DNA from: Acinetobacter tandoii DSM 14970 = CIP 107469
GTDB taxonomy: Bacteria > Pseudomonadota > Gammaproteobacteria > Pseudomonadales > Moraxellaceae
Assembly: GCF_000400735.1 (NCBI RefSeq)
Contig: NZ_KE007371.1
Location: forward strand, 422,187 to 469,151
Length of the DNA: 46,965 bases
Direction of reading: 5' to 3'
The translations under genes were made by a program, and so were the position numbers. Every line of letters starts with the position of its first letter. Positions within the stretch are counted from its first letter, which is position 1. Below the pieces are notes generated by a model. The model had not been told where the DNA came from, searched no databases, and worked only from the letters and a program-made list of their open reading frames with translations. Of this stretch, positions 17,880-26,563 are shown piece after piece.

Positions 17880-19634
17880 ATGCAACAATGGGCCAGGATT
17901 GCAATTCTAGGAGCCATGTTTGTCGTCGCATATTTGCTTATTTTGGCATGGCAAAAGGACTATGGTCATAATGAAACTCAACAACAGCCACAAAAAGCTG
18001 CTGTCGTTTCACATGAAGTCTCTGCTGACTTGCCAAATGGACAGACAGCTACGGCTGCTTCAGATGTGCCACAAGCAAATAGTACTGCGCAACAAACTAC
18101 AGAATCGACTGCGGCAGCAAGTCAACAGCTTATTTCAGTTCAAACTGACCTTTATCATCTTTGGATTAGTCCAAAAGGTGGTGATATTGTTCGTGTTGAA
18201 TTACTCAATCATGATAAAAACAAAGATAGCGATGAACCGTTTGTTATGCTGGAAAGCGATGCCAAACGTACGTATGTTGCACAATCTGGTTTAATTGGTC
18301 TAAATGGGCCTGACAGTAGCCGTAATGGTCGTCCTATCTATGAAATTGAGAAATCTGCATATACTTTAGCTGATGCAAAAGCAGCGAAAGATAAAGACGG
18401 CAAGTCAGTTAAAGTACTTTCTGTTCCAATGGTCTTTAAAACGGCTGATGGTGTAGAAATTATTAAAACATTTACCTTCACTCAAGGTGAATATCCAGTT
18501 GTAGTCAATCACAAAGTGGTTAACCGCAGCGGTCAAAACTGGCAAGGCCAGATGTTTGGTCAGCTCAAACGCGATAATTCAGAAGATCCAGGAAAATCGG
18601 ATCAAGGGATTTTCACTTTGGGTACCTTCTTGGGTGGTGCGTGGGGTACGCCTGAAGAACATTACAACAAGCTTAAATTTGCTAACTTTAACGATGAAAA
18701 GTTAAATGTTGAAGCAAAAGGCGGCTGGGTTGCAATGGTTCAGCATTACTTCGTCAGTGCTTGGATTCCAGGCGAGTTGAAGTTGACTCAGGCCAATGGT
18801 CAAGCTTATAGCGCTAAATTAGAATCGCGTAAATCGAGTGATGATATGAACATCCTTAGTTTTACTTCACCGACCATTAATGTACCTGCAGGTACTGTGG
18901 CAGAAGTTGACGCGACGTTCTATTCAGGTCCTAAAATTCAATCTGAATTGAAAGATTTGGCTGTAGGTTTAAATCAGACCGTTGATTATGGTTGGTTATG
19001 GCCAATCGCAAAATTATTGTTCCTAGGCTTACAATTTTTCCATAACTTGGTTGGAAACTGGGGCTGGTCAATCATTTTACTGACTGTATTGGTTAAACTC
19101 ATTTTGTGGCCATTGTCGTCTAAGAGCTATCGCTCAATGGCGAAAATGCGTGTAATTGCACCAGAAATGCAGCGTATGAAAGAAGAATTCGGTGAAGACC
19201 GTATGCGCTTCTCTCAAGAAATGATGGCATTGTATAAGCGTGAGCAAGTCAACCCACTTTCAGGCTGTTTACCGTTATTACTACAAATGCCGATCTTCTT
19301 GGCTTTGTATTGGGTACTGATGGAAAGTGTGGAATTGCGCCATGCACCTTGGATGCTCTGGATTCAAGACTTATCAGCAATGGATCCGTGGTTTATCCTG
19401 CCATTATTGATGGGTGCGACCATGTTCATTCAGCAAATGTTGAACCCGCAACCTGCCGATCCAATGCAGGCGAAAGTGTTCCGCATTATGCCAATTATGT
19501 TTACTGTATTTATGTTGTTCTTCCCTGCAGGCTTAGTTCTGTACTGGATTGTGAACAACACGATTACCATTACACAACAATGGTTTATTAATAAATCAGT
19601 AGAAAAAGCACGTAGTTCGAAAGAAGTCGCATAA
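17880..19634 (+). CDS. yidC: Membrane protein insertase YidC
   Basis: 584 aa. It inserts and folds inner-membrane proteins, alone or with SecYEG. A first TM helix (about residues 6-24) is followed by an Ala/Gln/Thr-rich linker (35-85), then the large periplasmic beta-domain (about 85-360), then the conserved insertase core with about five TM helices. Core blocks include GNWGWSIILLTVLVKL, the cytoplasmic hairpin MAKMRVIAPEMQRMKEEFG, NPLSGCLPLLLQMPIFLALY and WIVNNTITITQQW. Start ATG 17880, 5 bp after yidD. A terminator follows. Confidence 0.98.
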   Translation: MQQWARIAILGAMFVVAYLLILAWQKDYGHNETQQQPQKAAVVSHEVSADLPNGQTATAASDVPQANSTAQQTTESTAAASQQLISVQTDLYHLWISPKGGDIVRVELLNHDKNKDSDEPFVMLESDAKRTYVAQSGLIGLNGPDSSRNGRPIYEIEKSAYTLADAKAAKDKDGKSVKVLSVPMVFKTADGVEIIKTFTFTQGEYPVVVNHKVVNRSGQNWQGQMFGQLKRDNSEDPGKSDQGIFTLGTFLGGAWGTPEEHYNKLKFANFNDEKLNVEAKGGWVAMVQHYFVSAWIPGELKLTQANGQAYSAKLESRKSSDDMNILSFTSPTINVPAGTVAEVDATFYSGPKIQSELKDLAVGLNQTVDYGWLWPIAKLLFLGLQFFHNLVGNWGWSIILLTVLVKLILWPLSSKSYRSMAKMRVIAPEMQRMKEEFGEDRMRFSQEMMALYKREQVNPLSGCLPLLLQMPIFLALYWVLMESVELRHAPWMLWIQDLSAMDPWFILPLLMGATMFIQQMLNPQPADPMQAKVFRIMPIMFTVFMLFFPAGLVLYWIVNNTITITQQWFINKSVEKARSSKEVA

Positions 19635-19662
19635 CGCAGCTTCTCACAGCAACTAGCTGATT

Positions 19663-19697
19663 AAATCCGCTTAAGATGGTAATCTTAGGCGGATTTT
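19663..19697 (+). terminator. Intrinsic terminator of the rpmH-yidC operon
   Basis: Long stem of AAATCCGC and TTAAGAT pairing with ATCTTA and GGCGGATTT, GGTA-type loop, then a T-run. mnmE starts about 40 bp later and so probably needs its own promoter or read-through. Confidence 0.88.
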
Positions 19698-19735
19698 TCT
19701 TTGGGTTCGATTGGGACTAACGTCAGGTGAATTGT

Positions 19736-21091
19736 ATGCAACATCAAACCACTATCGCAGCGATTGCTACTCCTCCAGGTCGTGGTGGTGTGGGAGTGAT
19801 TCGTCTTTCTGGTCCACAAGCTTATGCAATTGCAGAACAGTTGACGCAAAAGGCATTACCAAAAGCACGCATGGCTGGGTTCCGCCAGTTTCTTGATTTT
19901 GAAAATGAAGTACTGGATGAAGGTTTGGTAATTTGTTTTCCCAATCCAAACTCATTTACAGGTGAGGATGTCGTGGAGTTACAGGGGCATGGTGGACCTG
20001 TAATTCAAAATGCTTTACTCGCGCGGTGCTTAGAATTAGGTGCAACTGCTGCTCAGGCTGGTGAATTCTCCATGCGTGCCTTTGAAAATGGCAAACTGGA
20101 TTTGGTCCAAGCCGAAGCGATTGCCGATTTGATTGATGCGACTTCGCAGGCCGCTGCACGTTCGGCTGTGCGTTCTTTGCAAGGTGCCTTTTCGCATAAA
20201 GTGAATACGGTGCTGGAAAAGTTGATTCATTTACGTCTACATGTGGAAGCCGCAATCGACTTTCCTGAAGAAGAAATTGATTTCTTGGCTGATGGCAAGA
20301 TTTTAACTTTATTGGAAGACGTACAGCACTCAGTGGCTGCGGTACAACAATCTGCTCGCCAAGGGCAATTGCTGCGCGAAGGTTTGCAGGTGGTGATTGC
20401 TGGTAAACCGAACGCAGGTAAATCTTCTTTGCTCAATGCATTAGCAGGTATTGAACGTGCGATTGTAACGGATATTGCAGGTACCACTCGTGATGTATTA
20501 CATGAAAAAATTAGCTTGAATGGTTTGCCGATTACGTTAACCGATACCGCAGGATTGCGTGAAACGGGCGATGTGGTGGAAAAAGAAGGTATTCGCCGTG
20601 CGATTAATGAAATTGAACAAGCTGATTTGCTGTTATTGGTCTATGACTTGAGTCAAGGCGAAGATCCTCTGCAATTGGCACGTGAATATTTTGAACACCA
20701 TCTTGAGCCGAAGCGTCTAATGTTGATTGGGAATAAGTGTGATTTGACTGGTGCAACTGTTCAAATTGGCGATTTTCACGGTTTCCGTCATATTACGGTT
20801 TCAGCTAAACAGGAAACAGGTGTTCAATCGCTTATAGAAGCGATTACGGCGCATGCAGGCTTCCAGCCAGAGGAAGACACCTTTATTGCACGAACTCGTC
20901 ATCTAGACGCAATGAAGCGCACTCAGCACTATCTTGCAGAAGCACATGAACAGTTGGTGGTGTTTCATGCAGGTGAATTGGTTGCCGAGTCATTACGCCT
21001 TGCTCAAAATGCTTTGGGAGAAATTACGGGTGAATTTAGTGCGGATGACTTGCTCGGGAAAATTTTCGGCTCGTTCTGTATTGGAAAGTAA
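19736..21091 (+). CDS. mnmE: tRNA modification GTPase MnmE
   Basis: 451 aa. With MnmG it makes the 5-carboxymethylaminomethyl group on wobble uridine 34. N-terminal folate-binding domain: TTIAAIATPPGRGGVGVIRLSG near residues 5-26. Inserted G domain: G1 GKPNAGKSS, G2 GTTRD, G3 DTAGLRET, G4 NKCD. The C-terminal catalytic FCIGK is intact. ATG 19736 has AGGTGA 5 bp upstream; an in-frame GTG at 19727 overlaps that SD and is less likely. Confidence 0.97.
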   Translation: MQHQTTIAAIATPPGRGGVGVIRLSGPQAYAIAEQLTQKALPKARMAGFRQFLDFENEVLDEGLVICFPNPNSFTGEDVVELQGHGGPVIQNALLARCLELGATAAQAGEFSMRAFENGKLDLVQAEAIADLIDATSQAAARSAVRSLQGAFSHKVNTVLEKLIHLRLHVEAAIDFPEEEIDFLADGKILTLLEDVQHSVAAVQQSARQGQLLREGLQVVIAGKPNAGKSSLLNALAGIERAIVTDIAGTTRDVLHEKISLNGLPITLTDTAGLRETGDVVEKEGIRRAINEIEQADLLLLVYDLSQGEDPLQLAREYFEHHLEPKRLMLIGNKCDLTGATVQIGDFHGFRHITVSAKQETGVQSLIEAITAHAGFQPEEDTFIARTRHLDAMKRTQHYLAEAHEQLVVFHAGELVAESLRLAQNALGEITGEFSADDLLGKIFGSFCIGK

Positions 21092-21143
21092 TTTAGAACT
21101 TAAGTGTTGTTGAATAAGCTGCAATAAATTCTATTTATAAAAT

Positions 21144-21180
21144 AAAAAGCATTCAGTTCACAATGACGGAATGCTTTTTA
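21144..21180 (+). terminator. Intrinsic terminator of mnmE
   Basis: GCATTC (21149-21154) pairs with GAATGC (21169-21174), flanked by an A-run and a T-run. The loop is long (14 nt). Confidence 0.75.
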
Positions 21181-21346
21181 TTGTTCTATGGGGTTTCATC
21201 ATTTGACTTTACAATAAATCGAGTTGAAATAGCAGGAAAGTTTTTAATCTCGTAAAGGCATTTTCTATGAGATCATGCCCTCATCTATTTCTTTATTTTA
21301 TATATCCTGAGTTACTTAAGCATTGGTTGTCTTGAGTTAAGCAAAG

Positions 21347-22177
21347 TCATTTTTTCGCAATGATTTGTGCCAGGACAATCCTTCCCTCTTGTAGGTTTTT
21401 TCCTTGATTCTGCGCCATGATTTTAAAATCAGCCCCCAGTAGTATGTGAAACCCCAGGGAGGGTAAGCCTTCCTTTTGTAACTTTTCAGCCAGAGACACA
21501 AACCATGTACGTGCACTTTCGGTTGTATCTAACCAGTCAGTAATTGTAAAACCTGCTTCTTGGAGTAGCTGACGTAGCTCATTTGGCTGTACCAGAAAGC
21601 TGGTATTTGCTGTGCGCGCCCATGGCACCGGAAAAAGGACAGGACCCGATGGGCCTGCAAGAACATCATAAATTGCTAGTGTGCCATCTGGTTTTAGCAC
21701 CCGATACATTTCCTGATACAGACGAGCTTTATCCAAGATATTCATTGCCACATGTTCTGTCCAGACGACGTCAAAGGTCTGATCGGGAAATGGAAGTTGG
21801 GTCGCATCTCCTTGGTGATAATCAACTTGGTGCGCAAGACCAATCTTGGTAGAAAGCATTCTCGCAGCACGACAGTATTCTTCTGTGAGGTCAATGCCTG
21901 TGACGTGACAGCCGAATTCTTTTGCAAGACAACGCGAAGTTCCACCAATACCGCTACCGACATCCAGTACATGTTTTGTTGCGTCAAGTCCAGCAGCGTG
22001 GGCAAGCTCCAGAGTGGCTATTCGTCCTCGGATATGAAACTCATCAATAGGTGCCAGATCTTCGGGTGTTAGCTGGTTGATGTTCTTACCTGCTTTTTCC
22101 AATGCGTTCAGGATGATGTCTCCCAAATCGGGACGTGTATAGTGCATTTGGATTGTTTGATTGACACGAGATTGCAT
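21347..22177 (-). CDS. Class I SAM-dependent methyltransferase
   Basis: 276 aa, cytoplasmic. Motif I VLDVGSGIGGTSRCLA (near residue 70) binds SAM; motif II is CHVTGIDLTEEYCRAA; then GDATQLPFPDQTFDVVW and YRVLKPDGTLAIYDVL. This is the Methyltransf_11/UbiE-like arrangement, also seen in sarcosine/dimethylglycine methyltransferases. The C-terminal part (LQEAGFTITDW...) is typical for small-molecule enzymes. The substrate cannot be read. A strong SD GAGGAGG lies 9 bp upstream of ATG 22177. It stands alone, convergent to mnmE and with a 445-bp gap upstream. Confidence 0.85.
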   Translation of the reverse strand: MQSRVNQTIQMHYTRPDLGDIILNALEKAGKNINQLTPEDLAPIDEFHIRGRIATLELAHAAGLDATKHVLDVGSGIGGTSRCLAKEFGCHVTGIDLTEEYCRAARMLSTKIGLAHQVDYHQGDATQLPFPDQTFDVVWTEHVAMNILDKARLYQEMYRVLKPDGTLAIYDVLAGPSGPVLFPVPWARTANTSFLVQPNELRQLLQEAGFTITDWLDTTESARTWFVSLAEKLQKEGLPSLGFHILLGADFKIMAQNQGKNLQEGRIVLAQIIAKK

Positions 22178-22623
22178 AAATATGATCCTCCTCGTGTTGA
22201 CTGTAAGTGATAGGACATATTGACTCTATGACTGAAGAAAGGTGTGAAAATATCTGTTTTTATTCAGTATTTAATTGTGCTTATTTGATTATGCTAGTCG
22301 GGCGAGTATTCAATATGTTGTCATTAATTCGCGTTTTGTACCACAATCATAACAAATCACAAGATCTGAAAATAGGGACATACATAGTGCCACTGTATCT
22401 AATAGTTACCAGTCTCAGATTGCCATTGAGTCTAATGAAAAAAACAGTAAAGAAGATGTTGAGTGATATTAGCGGAACTTTAATACGTGAGTGATCGCTT
22501 TGTTGGTCGTTGCTGAATTTGTGATTGATTTTGAGTACATCATAATGATGTACATTAAGCAGGCAGTTTGCAAAGTGTTAAGGCATGATTGTTGAATAAT
22601 GAAAAAATTTATTCAAAGTGGTT
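22178..22623. other. 445-bp gene-free region with a 19-bp palindrome
   Basis: A 95-codon open frame (22207-22494, +) starts with GTG, lacks an SD and has an unlikely composition, so it is not called. A perfect dyad GTACATCA-TAA-TGATGTAC (22535-22553) looks like an operator. It lies about 70 bp beyond the MFS stop, so it is not in an ordinary promoter position for either flanking gene. The rest is AT-rich with no clear terminator or RNA. Confidence 0.5.
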
Positions 22624-23802
22624 TTAAATTTGGAGGTTATTTTTCTTCTGCCAGAACAATAATGTGAAACATAGAAGTGCCATAGCCATACCAAAACCGC
22701 TCACTGCCAAATTTAAGCCCCATAGATCGGCACTGTAACCGACTGCAATAATCGGTACGATAGTCCCCAAATAACCTATAAACAAATAGGTCGAAATGAC
22801 CGCAGCACGATTGTGTGGGGTGGTCATTTGATGAATCAGACCAAAAGACCCCATGATACCCAAACCATGCCCCAAGCCAACGCCAATATCACTGATAAAA
22901 AACAAAAGACTCCAATGCGTTTGCATACAGATAGCTAGGAGTAGACAACTGCCCATCAGCAGGATCAAACCATAATTTAAGCTACGTGCTGCGGGTAACG
23001 ATTTGGCAAAAAACTGAACCAGTGCAGAAATAAACAGAATGCTGGAAATGGCCAGACCACTGACCAAAGGACCATGCCAAGGAATCAGATCTTTGACAAA
23101 AGATGCTGACAGTGAAGCAAACAGACTGAATGCGCCAAAAGCACAAAATGCAGTTAAACCTGCAATAAAAAAATGAATACGTGCTGAGGCGACAGGAAGT
23201 TCCAAATGCGGTGCAATCGAAAAGGCTTGTGCTTGAAAAGTCGGTGGCTTTAAGCGAAAGAGACCGATCAAACAGAGCATTGCCCCCGCAATCACTGGGA
23301 GATAAGGTACCAGTAATGGCAATGCTGAAAATTGAGCAATTACACCGCCAATCAAGGGGCCTAAAGCAAAGCCGATGACAGTAATAATGGAACTTATCTG
23401 AGGTGCATGAGGTTTATAACGGTCTGGAATAGTGAGCATTAGGCCTAACATGGCGGAAGTACTGATCAGTCCTGATGCAATCCCAATAATAAAACGTCCT
23501 AAGCCGAGCGAAATCGCTGTATGGGCAAAAACAGAAAGGACTAATCCCGTAATGACAAATCCTAAACCGACTTGTAGCGTGCGCAAAAAACCAAAGCTGT
23601 TACTGGCGCGGCCGAAAAACAACAGTGTTGCTAAACAACCAAACATATAAGCAACGAAAATATAGGTAATCTGACTGGGCAATAAATGCCACAGTTCTTG
23701 ATAAATCGGATACAGCGGGCTGGCTAAAGCTGTACCGATAGTGCCCATAATCAAGGCAAGGCTGACCATGATAAATGGATGCCAAGTTTGAGCGTTTGTC
23801 AT
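22624..23802 (-). CDS. MFS transporter
   Basis: 392 aa with about 12 hydrophobic segments in two halves. The segment TLLFFGRASNSFGFLRTLQVG occupies the loop 2-3 motif A region in degenerate form, and GRFIIGIASGLISTSAMLGLM matches the TM4 region of drug:H+ antiporter-like MFS proteins. It probably exports a small molecule; the substrate is unknown. ATG 23802 is chosen; an in-frame GTG at 23826 would add 8 residues. The upstream neighbour is the dmeR regulator on the same strand, about 120 bp away. Confidence 0.85.
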   Translation of the reverse strand: MTNAQTWHPFIMVSLALIMGTIGTALASPLYPIYQELWHLLPSQITYIFVAYMFGCLATLLFFGRASNSFGFLRTLQVGLGFVITGLVLSVFAHTAISLGLGRFIIGIASGLISTSAMLGLMLTIPDRYKPHAPQISSIITVIGFALGPLIGGVIAQFSALPLLVPYLPVIAGAMLCLIGLFRLKPPTFQAQAFSIAPHLELPVASARIHFFIAGLTAFCAFGAFSLFASLSASFVKDLIPWHGPLVSGLAISSILFISALVQFFAKSLPAARSLNYGLILLMGSCLLLAICMQTHWSLLFFISDIGVGLGHGLGIMGSFGLIHQMTTPHNRAAVISTYLFIGYLGTIVPIIAVGYSADLWGLNLAVSGFGMAMALLCFTLLFWQKKNNLQI

Positions 23803-23925
23803 GAAGCCAACCAAAAATGAGTGCACATCGCTAGGCTATAAAAGGTAAACAATGAGCAAAAAGAAGACGTGCTTTGCAGTGTACTGGTGATGTGCTTCTT
23901 TGGTCAATTTACCCACTATAAAAAC

Positions 23926-24192
23926 TTAGGTATAACGTTTAAGTAACTTCATAAATTCAATCAGTTCTTGTTCATTAACCTCTGCATGCTCCCCAATAAC
24001 ATGATGGCGCAGATGTGCTTCGATTAATTCGTTCATTAGACCGTTAACGGCGCCTTTAATTGCAGCAGCCTGTTGTAATATTGCGATGCATTCTGCATCG
24101 GGCTGCTGTAATGACTGCTCAACAGCATTCAATTGACCCTGTAAACGCTTAACGCGGTTTAAAATCTTTTTATCTTGATGCAAATGGCCCAC
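23926..24192 (-). CDS. dmeR: Metal-sensing repressor, RcnR/DmeR type (CsoR/RcnR family)
   Basis: 88 aa all-helical repressor. With GTG 24192 as start, the Ni/Co ligands of RcnR fall at exactly the known positions: His3, Cys35, His60 and His64 (MGHLH..., DAEC, EAHLRHH). A GGAG lies a few bases upstream. An in-frame TTG at 24204 adds four residues and shifts these positions, so GTG is preferred. The family consensus RVKRLQGQLNAVEQ...ILQQAAAIKGAVNGLM is present. It is divergent from dmeF with a typical G-tract operator between. Expected role: repress dmeF (and itself) until Co or Ni binds. Confidence 0.88.
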   Translation of the reverse strand: MGHLHQDKKILNRVKRLQGQLNAVEQSLQQPDAECIAILQQAAAIKGAVNGLMNELIEAHLRHHVIGEHAEVNEQELIEFMKLLKRYT

Positions 24193-24208
24193 ACACTGCT
24201 CCAAAAAT

Positions 24209-24233
24209 AAATATACTATGGGGGAGTATATTT
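24209..24233. promoter_or_regulatory. DmeR/RcnR-type operator
   Basis: Perfect 9-bp arms AAATATACT (24209-24217) and AGTATATTT (24225-24233) flank ATGGGGG. This is the TACT-G-tract-AGTA design of RcnR-family sites. It fills the dmeR-dmeF intergenic space, so one bound repressor could block both genes. Confidence 0.85.
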
Positions 24234-24246
24234 GAAATGACCTAAA

Positions 24247-25206
24247 ATGAATATTTTCCCATCTTCACGCAGTCACACCCATCAATTTGATGAAGGTAAT
24301 CCGCTCGCACAAAAACGTATTTTACTGGCCACTATTCTAACGGCAGTCATGATGTTATTAGAAGTGATTGGCGGCTGGATTTTTAATTCGATGGCATTAC
24401 TCGCCGATGGCTGGCACATGAGTTCGCATATGTTGGCATTGGGGCTGGCTTATTTTGCTTATCGTGCGGCTCGTCATTATGCCCAAGATCATCGTTTTAG
24501 CTTTGGTACGTGGAAAATTGAAATTTTAGCGGGATATAGCAGCGCAATTTTACTGTTAGTGGTTGCAATTTTTATGGCATTTCAGTCGGTAGAACGACTG
24601 ATTCATCCTATTGATATTCAATATAATCAAGCGATTCCGATTGCAATTTTAGGCTTGGTCGTGAACTTGATTTGTGCATGGTTGTTACATGATGGTCACC
24701 ATCACCATCACCATCACCATCACCATCACCATCACCATCACGAAGAATCGGCTCATTCGCATCATCACGAGCATGATTTGAATCAAAAAGCAGCTTTTTT
24801 ACATGTGGTTGCCGATGCCGTGACTTCGGTCTTTGCTATTGTTGCTCTTTTTGCTGGGAAATACATGGGGTGGTCATTCCTTGATGCTTTATTAGGGATT
24901 TTAGGGGCAATTTTGGTCGCACGTTGGGCTGTGGGATTGATGCGGGACACGGCGAAAACCCTATTAGATGCAGAAATGAATCATCCTGTCGTGGAGGAAA
25001 TCCGTGAGGTGATTCATGATTTGCCAGTTGTTGTTGAAGTGACCGATTTACATGTCTGGAAAGTCGCCAAAGGTAAGTTTGCCTGTATTTTGGCATTGAA
25101 CAGCCCTTCTCCATTAACGGCGGATGAAGTGCGTGCCGCTTTATCAATTCATGAAGAAATTGTACATATCTCGGTAGAAATTAATTCATTTGATGTTGCC
25201 GTTTAA
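24247..25206 (+). CDS. dmeF: CDF-family Co/Ni efflux transporter DmeF
   Basis: 319 aa cation diffusion facilitator, inner membrane, exporting divalent metal by proton antiport. The N-terminal RSHTHQFDEGNPLAQKR is the DmeF-type metal-binding start. Six TM helices are visible; TM2 carries ALLADGWHMSSH and TM5 carries HVVADAVTSV, the His/Asp transport site. The TM4-TM5 loop holds 15 consecutive His plus HSHHHEHD. A cytoplasmic C-terminal domain follows (about 245-319, VVVEVTDLHVWKVAKGKFACIL). No good SD precedes ATG 24247. The paired dmeR and the operator support Co/Ni over Zn, but Zn export is not excluded. Confidence 0.9.
   Translation: MNIFPSSRSHTHQFDEGNPLAQKRILLATILTAVMMLLEVIGGWIFNSMALLADGWHMSSHMLALGLAYFAYRAARHYAQDHRFSFGTWKIEILAGYSSAILLLVVAIFMAFQSVERLIHPIDIQYNQAIPIAILGLVVNLICAWLLHDGHHHHHHHHHHHHHHHEESAHSHHHEHDLNQKAAFLHVVADAVTSVFAIVALFAGKYMGWSFLDALLGILGAILVARWAVGLMRDTAKTLLDAEMNHPVVEEIREVIHDLPVVVEVTDLHVWKVAKGKFACILALNSPSPLTADEVRAALSIHEEIVHISVEINSFDVAV
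24697..24741 (+). repeat. CACCAT hexanucleotide microsatellite in dmeF (15 His codons)
   Basis: Seven and a half tandem copies of CACCAT, encoding the 15-residue His run. Copy-number change by slippage would keep the frame and alter loop length. Confidence 0.95.
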
Positions 25207-25325
25207 GTTCCACGTGAAACACTCAGGTATTTGTTTTACCAAATACCTGATAAAAATTATTAATCAGCACCATAATTCGGATTAAACTGATTCACTTTTA
25301 TAACTTACGTGAACGAGCAGAATTC

Positions 25326-26027
25326 ATGTTGAAAAGAACAATGGTTGCGATGCTGGCAGGTTTCATTTCTTGGTCTAGTTTTGCGAGTGTCGAGACTGTA
25401 AAAACCAATTTAGCCAAACAACATCCAGATTTGAAAATTGAGAATATTCAAAGCACGGAAATGCCAGGTATCTATAGTGGTTCTATGGATGGTCAAGTGG
25501 TTTATGTTGGAGAAAATGCCCAACATATTTTAGTGGGATCGATGATTCGGTTGAAAGATCAGCACAACCTGACCAAAGACTTAATTGTAAAACAGAACTC
25601 GGTTGATTGGAAAAAATTGCCATTACAAGATGCGGTGAAAACGGTGCGGGGTAATGGTAAACGCCAATTGGCGATCTTTTCTGACCCAAATTGCCCGTAT
25701 TGTAAGCAACTTGAGGCTGAATTAAAAAAACTGGATAACGTGACCATTTATACTTTTATTTATCCAATCAAGCCACAATCGGTTGCGCCGTCTAAAGCGG
25801 TGTATTGTGAAAAAGATCAAAGTTATGCTTGGGAAAACTTGATTGCTAAAGGGATTGCTCCTACGGGTAATAAAAGCTGTGCCAATCCCATTGAGCGTAA
25901 TTTGAAATTAGGTCAATCTCTTGGTGTAAATGGTACACCTACGTTGATTTTCTCGAATGGTTTTAAAGCGGCGGGTGGCTTCCCTGCCGAGCAAATTGAA
26001 CTCATTTGGAAAGAGTTTGGTTTGTAA
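25326..26027 (+). CDS. dsbC: Periplasmic thiol:disulfide isomerase DsbC
   Basis: 233 aa. A signal peptide (MLKRTMVAMLAGFISWSSFA, cleavage near residue 20) leads to an N-terminal dimerisation domain and a thioredoxin-fold domain with active site DPNCPYCKQ (CPYC) near residue 120 and cis-Pro loop NGTPTLIF. A second cysteine pair (YCEK, KSCAN) is as in E. coli DsbC. It reshuffles wrong disulfides and is kept reduced by DsbD (not in the window). It could matter for the Cys-containing AdeT-like proteins; that is inference. Monocistronic, with a terminator. Confidence 0.93.
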   Translation: MLKRTMVAMLAGFISWSSFASVETVKTNLAKQHPDLKIENIQSTEMPGIYSGSMDGQVVYVGENAQHILVGSMIRLKDQHNLTKDLIVKQNSVDWKKLPLQDAVKTVRGNGKRQLAIFSDPNCPYCKQLEAELKKLDNVTIYTFIYPIKPQSVAPSKAVYCEKDQSYAWENLIAKGIAPTGNKSCANPIERNLKLGQSLGVNGTPTLIFSNGFKAAGGFPAEQIELIWKEFGL

Positions 26028-26046
26028 TGAGATAGAAATTAATTTT

Positions 26047-26087
26047 AAAAAAAGCCTTTTCATGGTTCACATGAACAGGCTTTTTTG
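26047..26087 (+). terminator. Intrinsic terminator of dsbC
   Basis: GCCTTTTCATG pairs with CATGAACAGGC (one mismatch), flanked by an A-run and six T, so it can also serve the convergent GlsB-type gene. Confidence 0.85.
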
Positions 26088-26096
26088 TGCGAAAAA

Positions 26097-26354
26097 TTAA
26101 GCGCGGGATTTTTTCACAATAAGGTTATAAATAAACAAAATAATAATCGCGCCAATCACTGAGGCAATAAAGCCAGCAGCTACATTGTCGGCATACAACC
26201 CGAGCATGCGTCCACCGTAAGTTGCGAGTAAAGAACCTGCGATCCCTAACAGGGTGGTAACGAAGAAGCCTGCCTTATCATCGCCAGGATGAAGTGCACG
26301 GGCAATCAGACCTGCAATAAAACCTACCACAATTGCAACAATGAGTGACCACAT
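26097..26354 (-). CDS. GlsB/YeaQ/YmgE family membrane protein
   Basis: 85 aa with three predicted TM helices (about residues 2-20, 29-46, 58-78) and the family motif GFIAGLIARALHPGDDKAGF. These small 'transglycosylase-associated' proteins are often stress induced; the molecular role is not settled. A GGAG SD precedes ATG 26354. Confidence 0.9.
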   Translation of the reverse strand: MWSLIVAIVVGFIAGLIARALHPGDDKAGFFVTTLLGIAGSLLATYGGRMLGLYADNVAAGFIASVIGAIIILFIYNLIVKKSRA

Positions 26355-26493
26355 AAGTATTCTCCTTGTTCTTGTTTTGAATCAATGATTTTGACGTACT
26401 GCTTATTATTTTGGAGAAAAGGGTTGGAATTAAACAGAAGATCTGCAAAAAACTGTGGTGTTTTTGTGTGAGGGATTTATAGCAAAAAGACAT

Positions 26494-26535
26494 AAAAAAA
26501 CCTTCTAAACCCCGAGCAATGCGGGAGATAGAAGG
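26494..26535 (-). terminator. Intrinsic terminator of hpt
   Basis: On the minus strand, CCTTCTA pairs with TAGAAGG, with an inner CCCG/CGGG-type stem, followed by seven T. Confidence 0.85.
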
Positions 26536-26563
26536 CTGAATATTGGGTTATTCGACGCTAAGC

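Noticed and set aside
22207..22494. 95-codon open frame in the gap upstream of the methyltransferase
   Set aside because: GTG start without SD, no recognisable domain, and composition like translated non-coding DNA. The strong SD on the other strand at 22187-22193 belongs to the methyltransferase.
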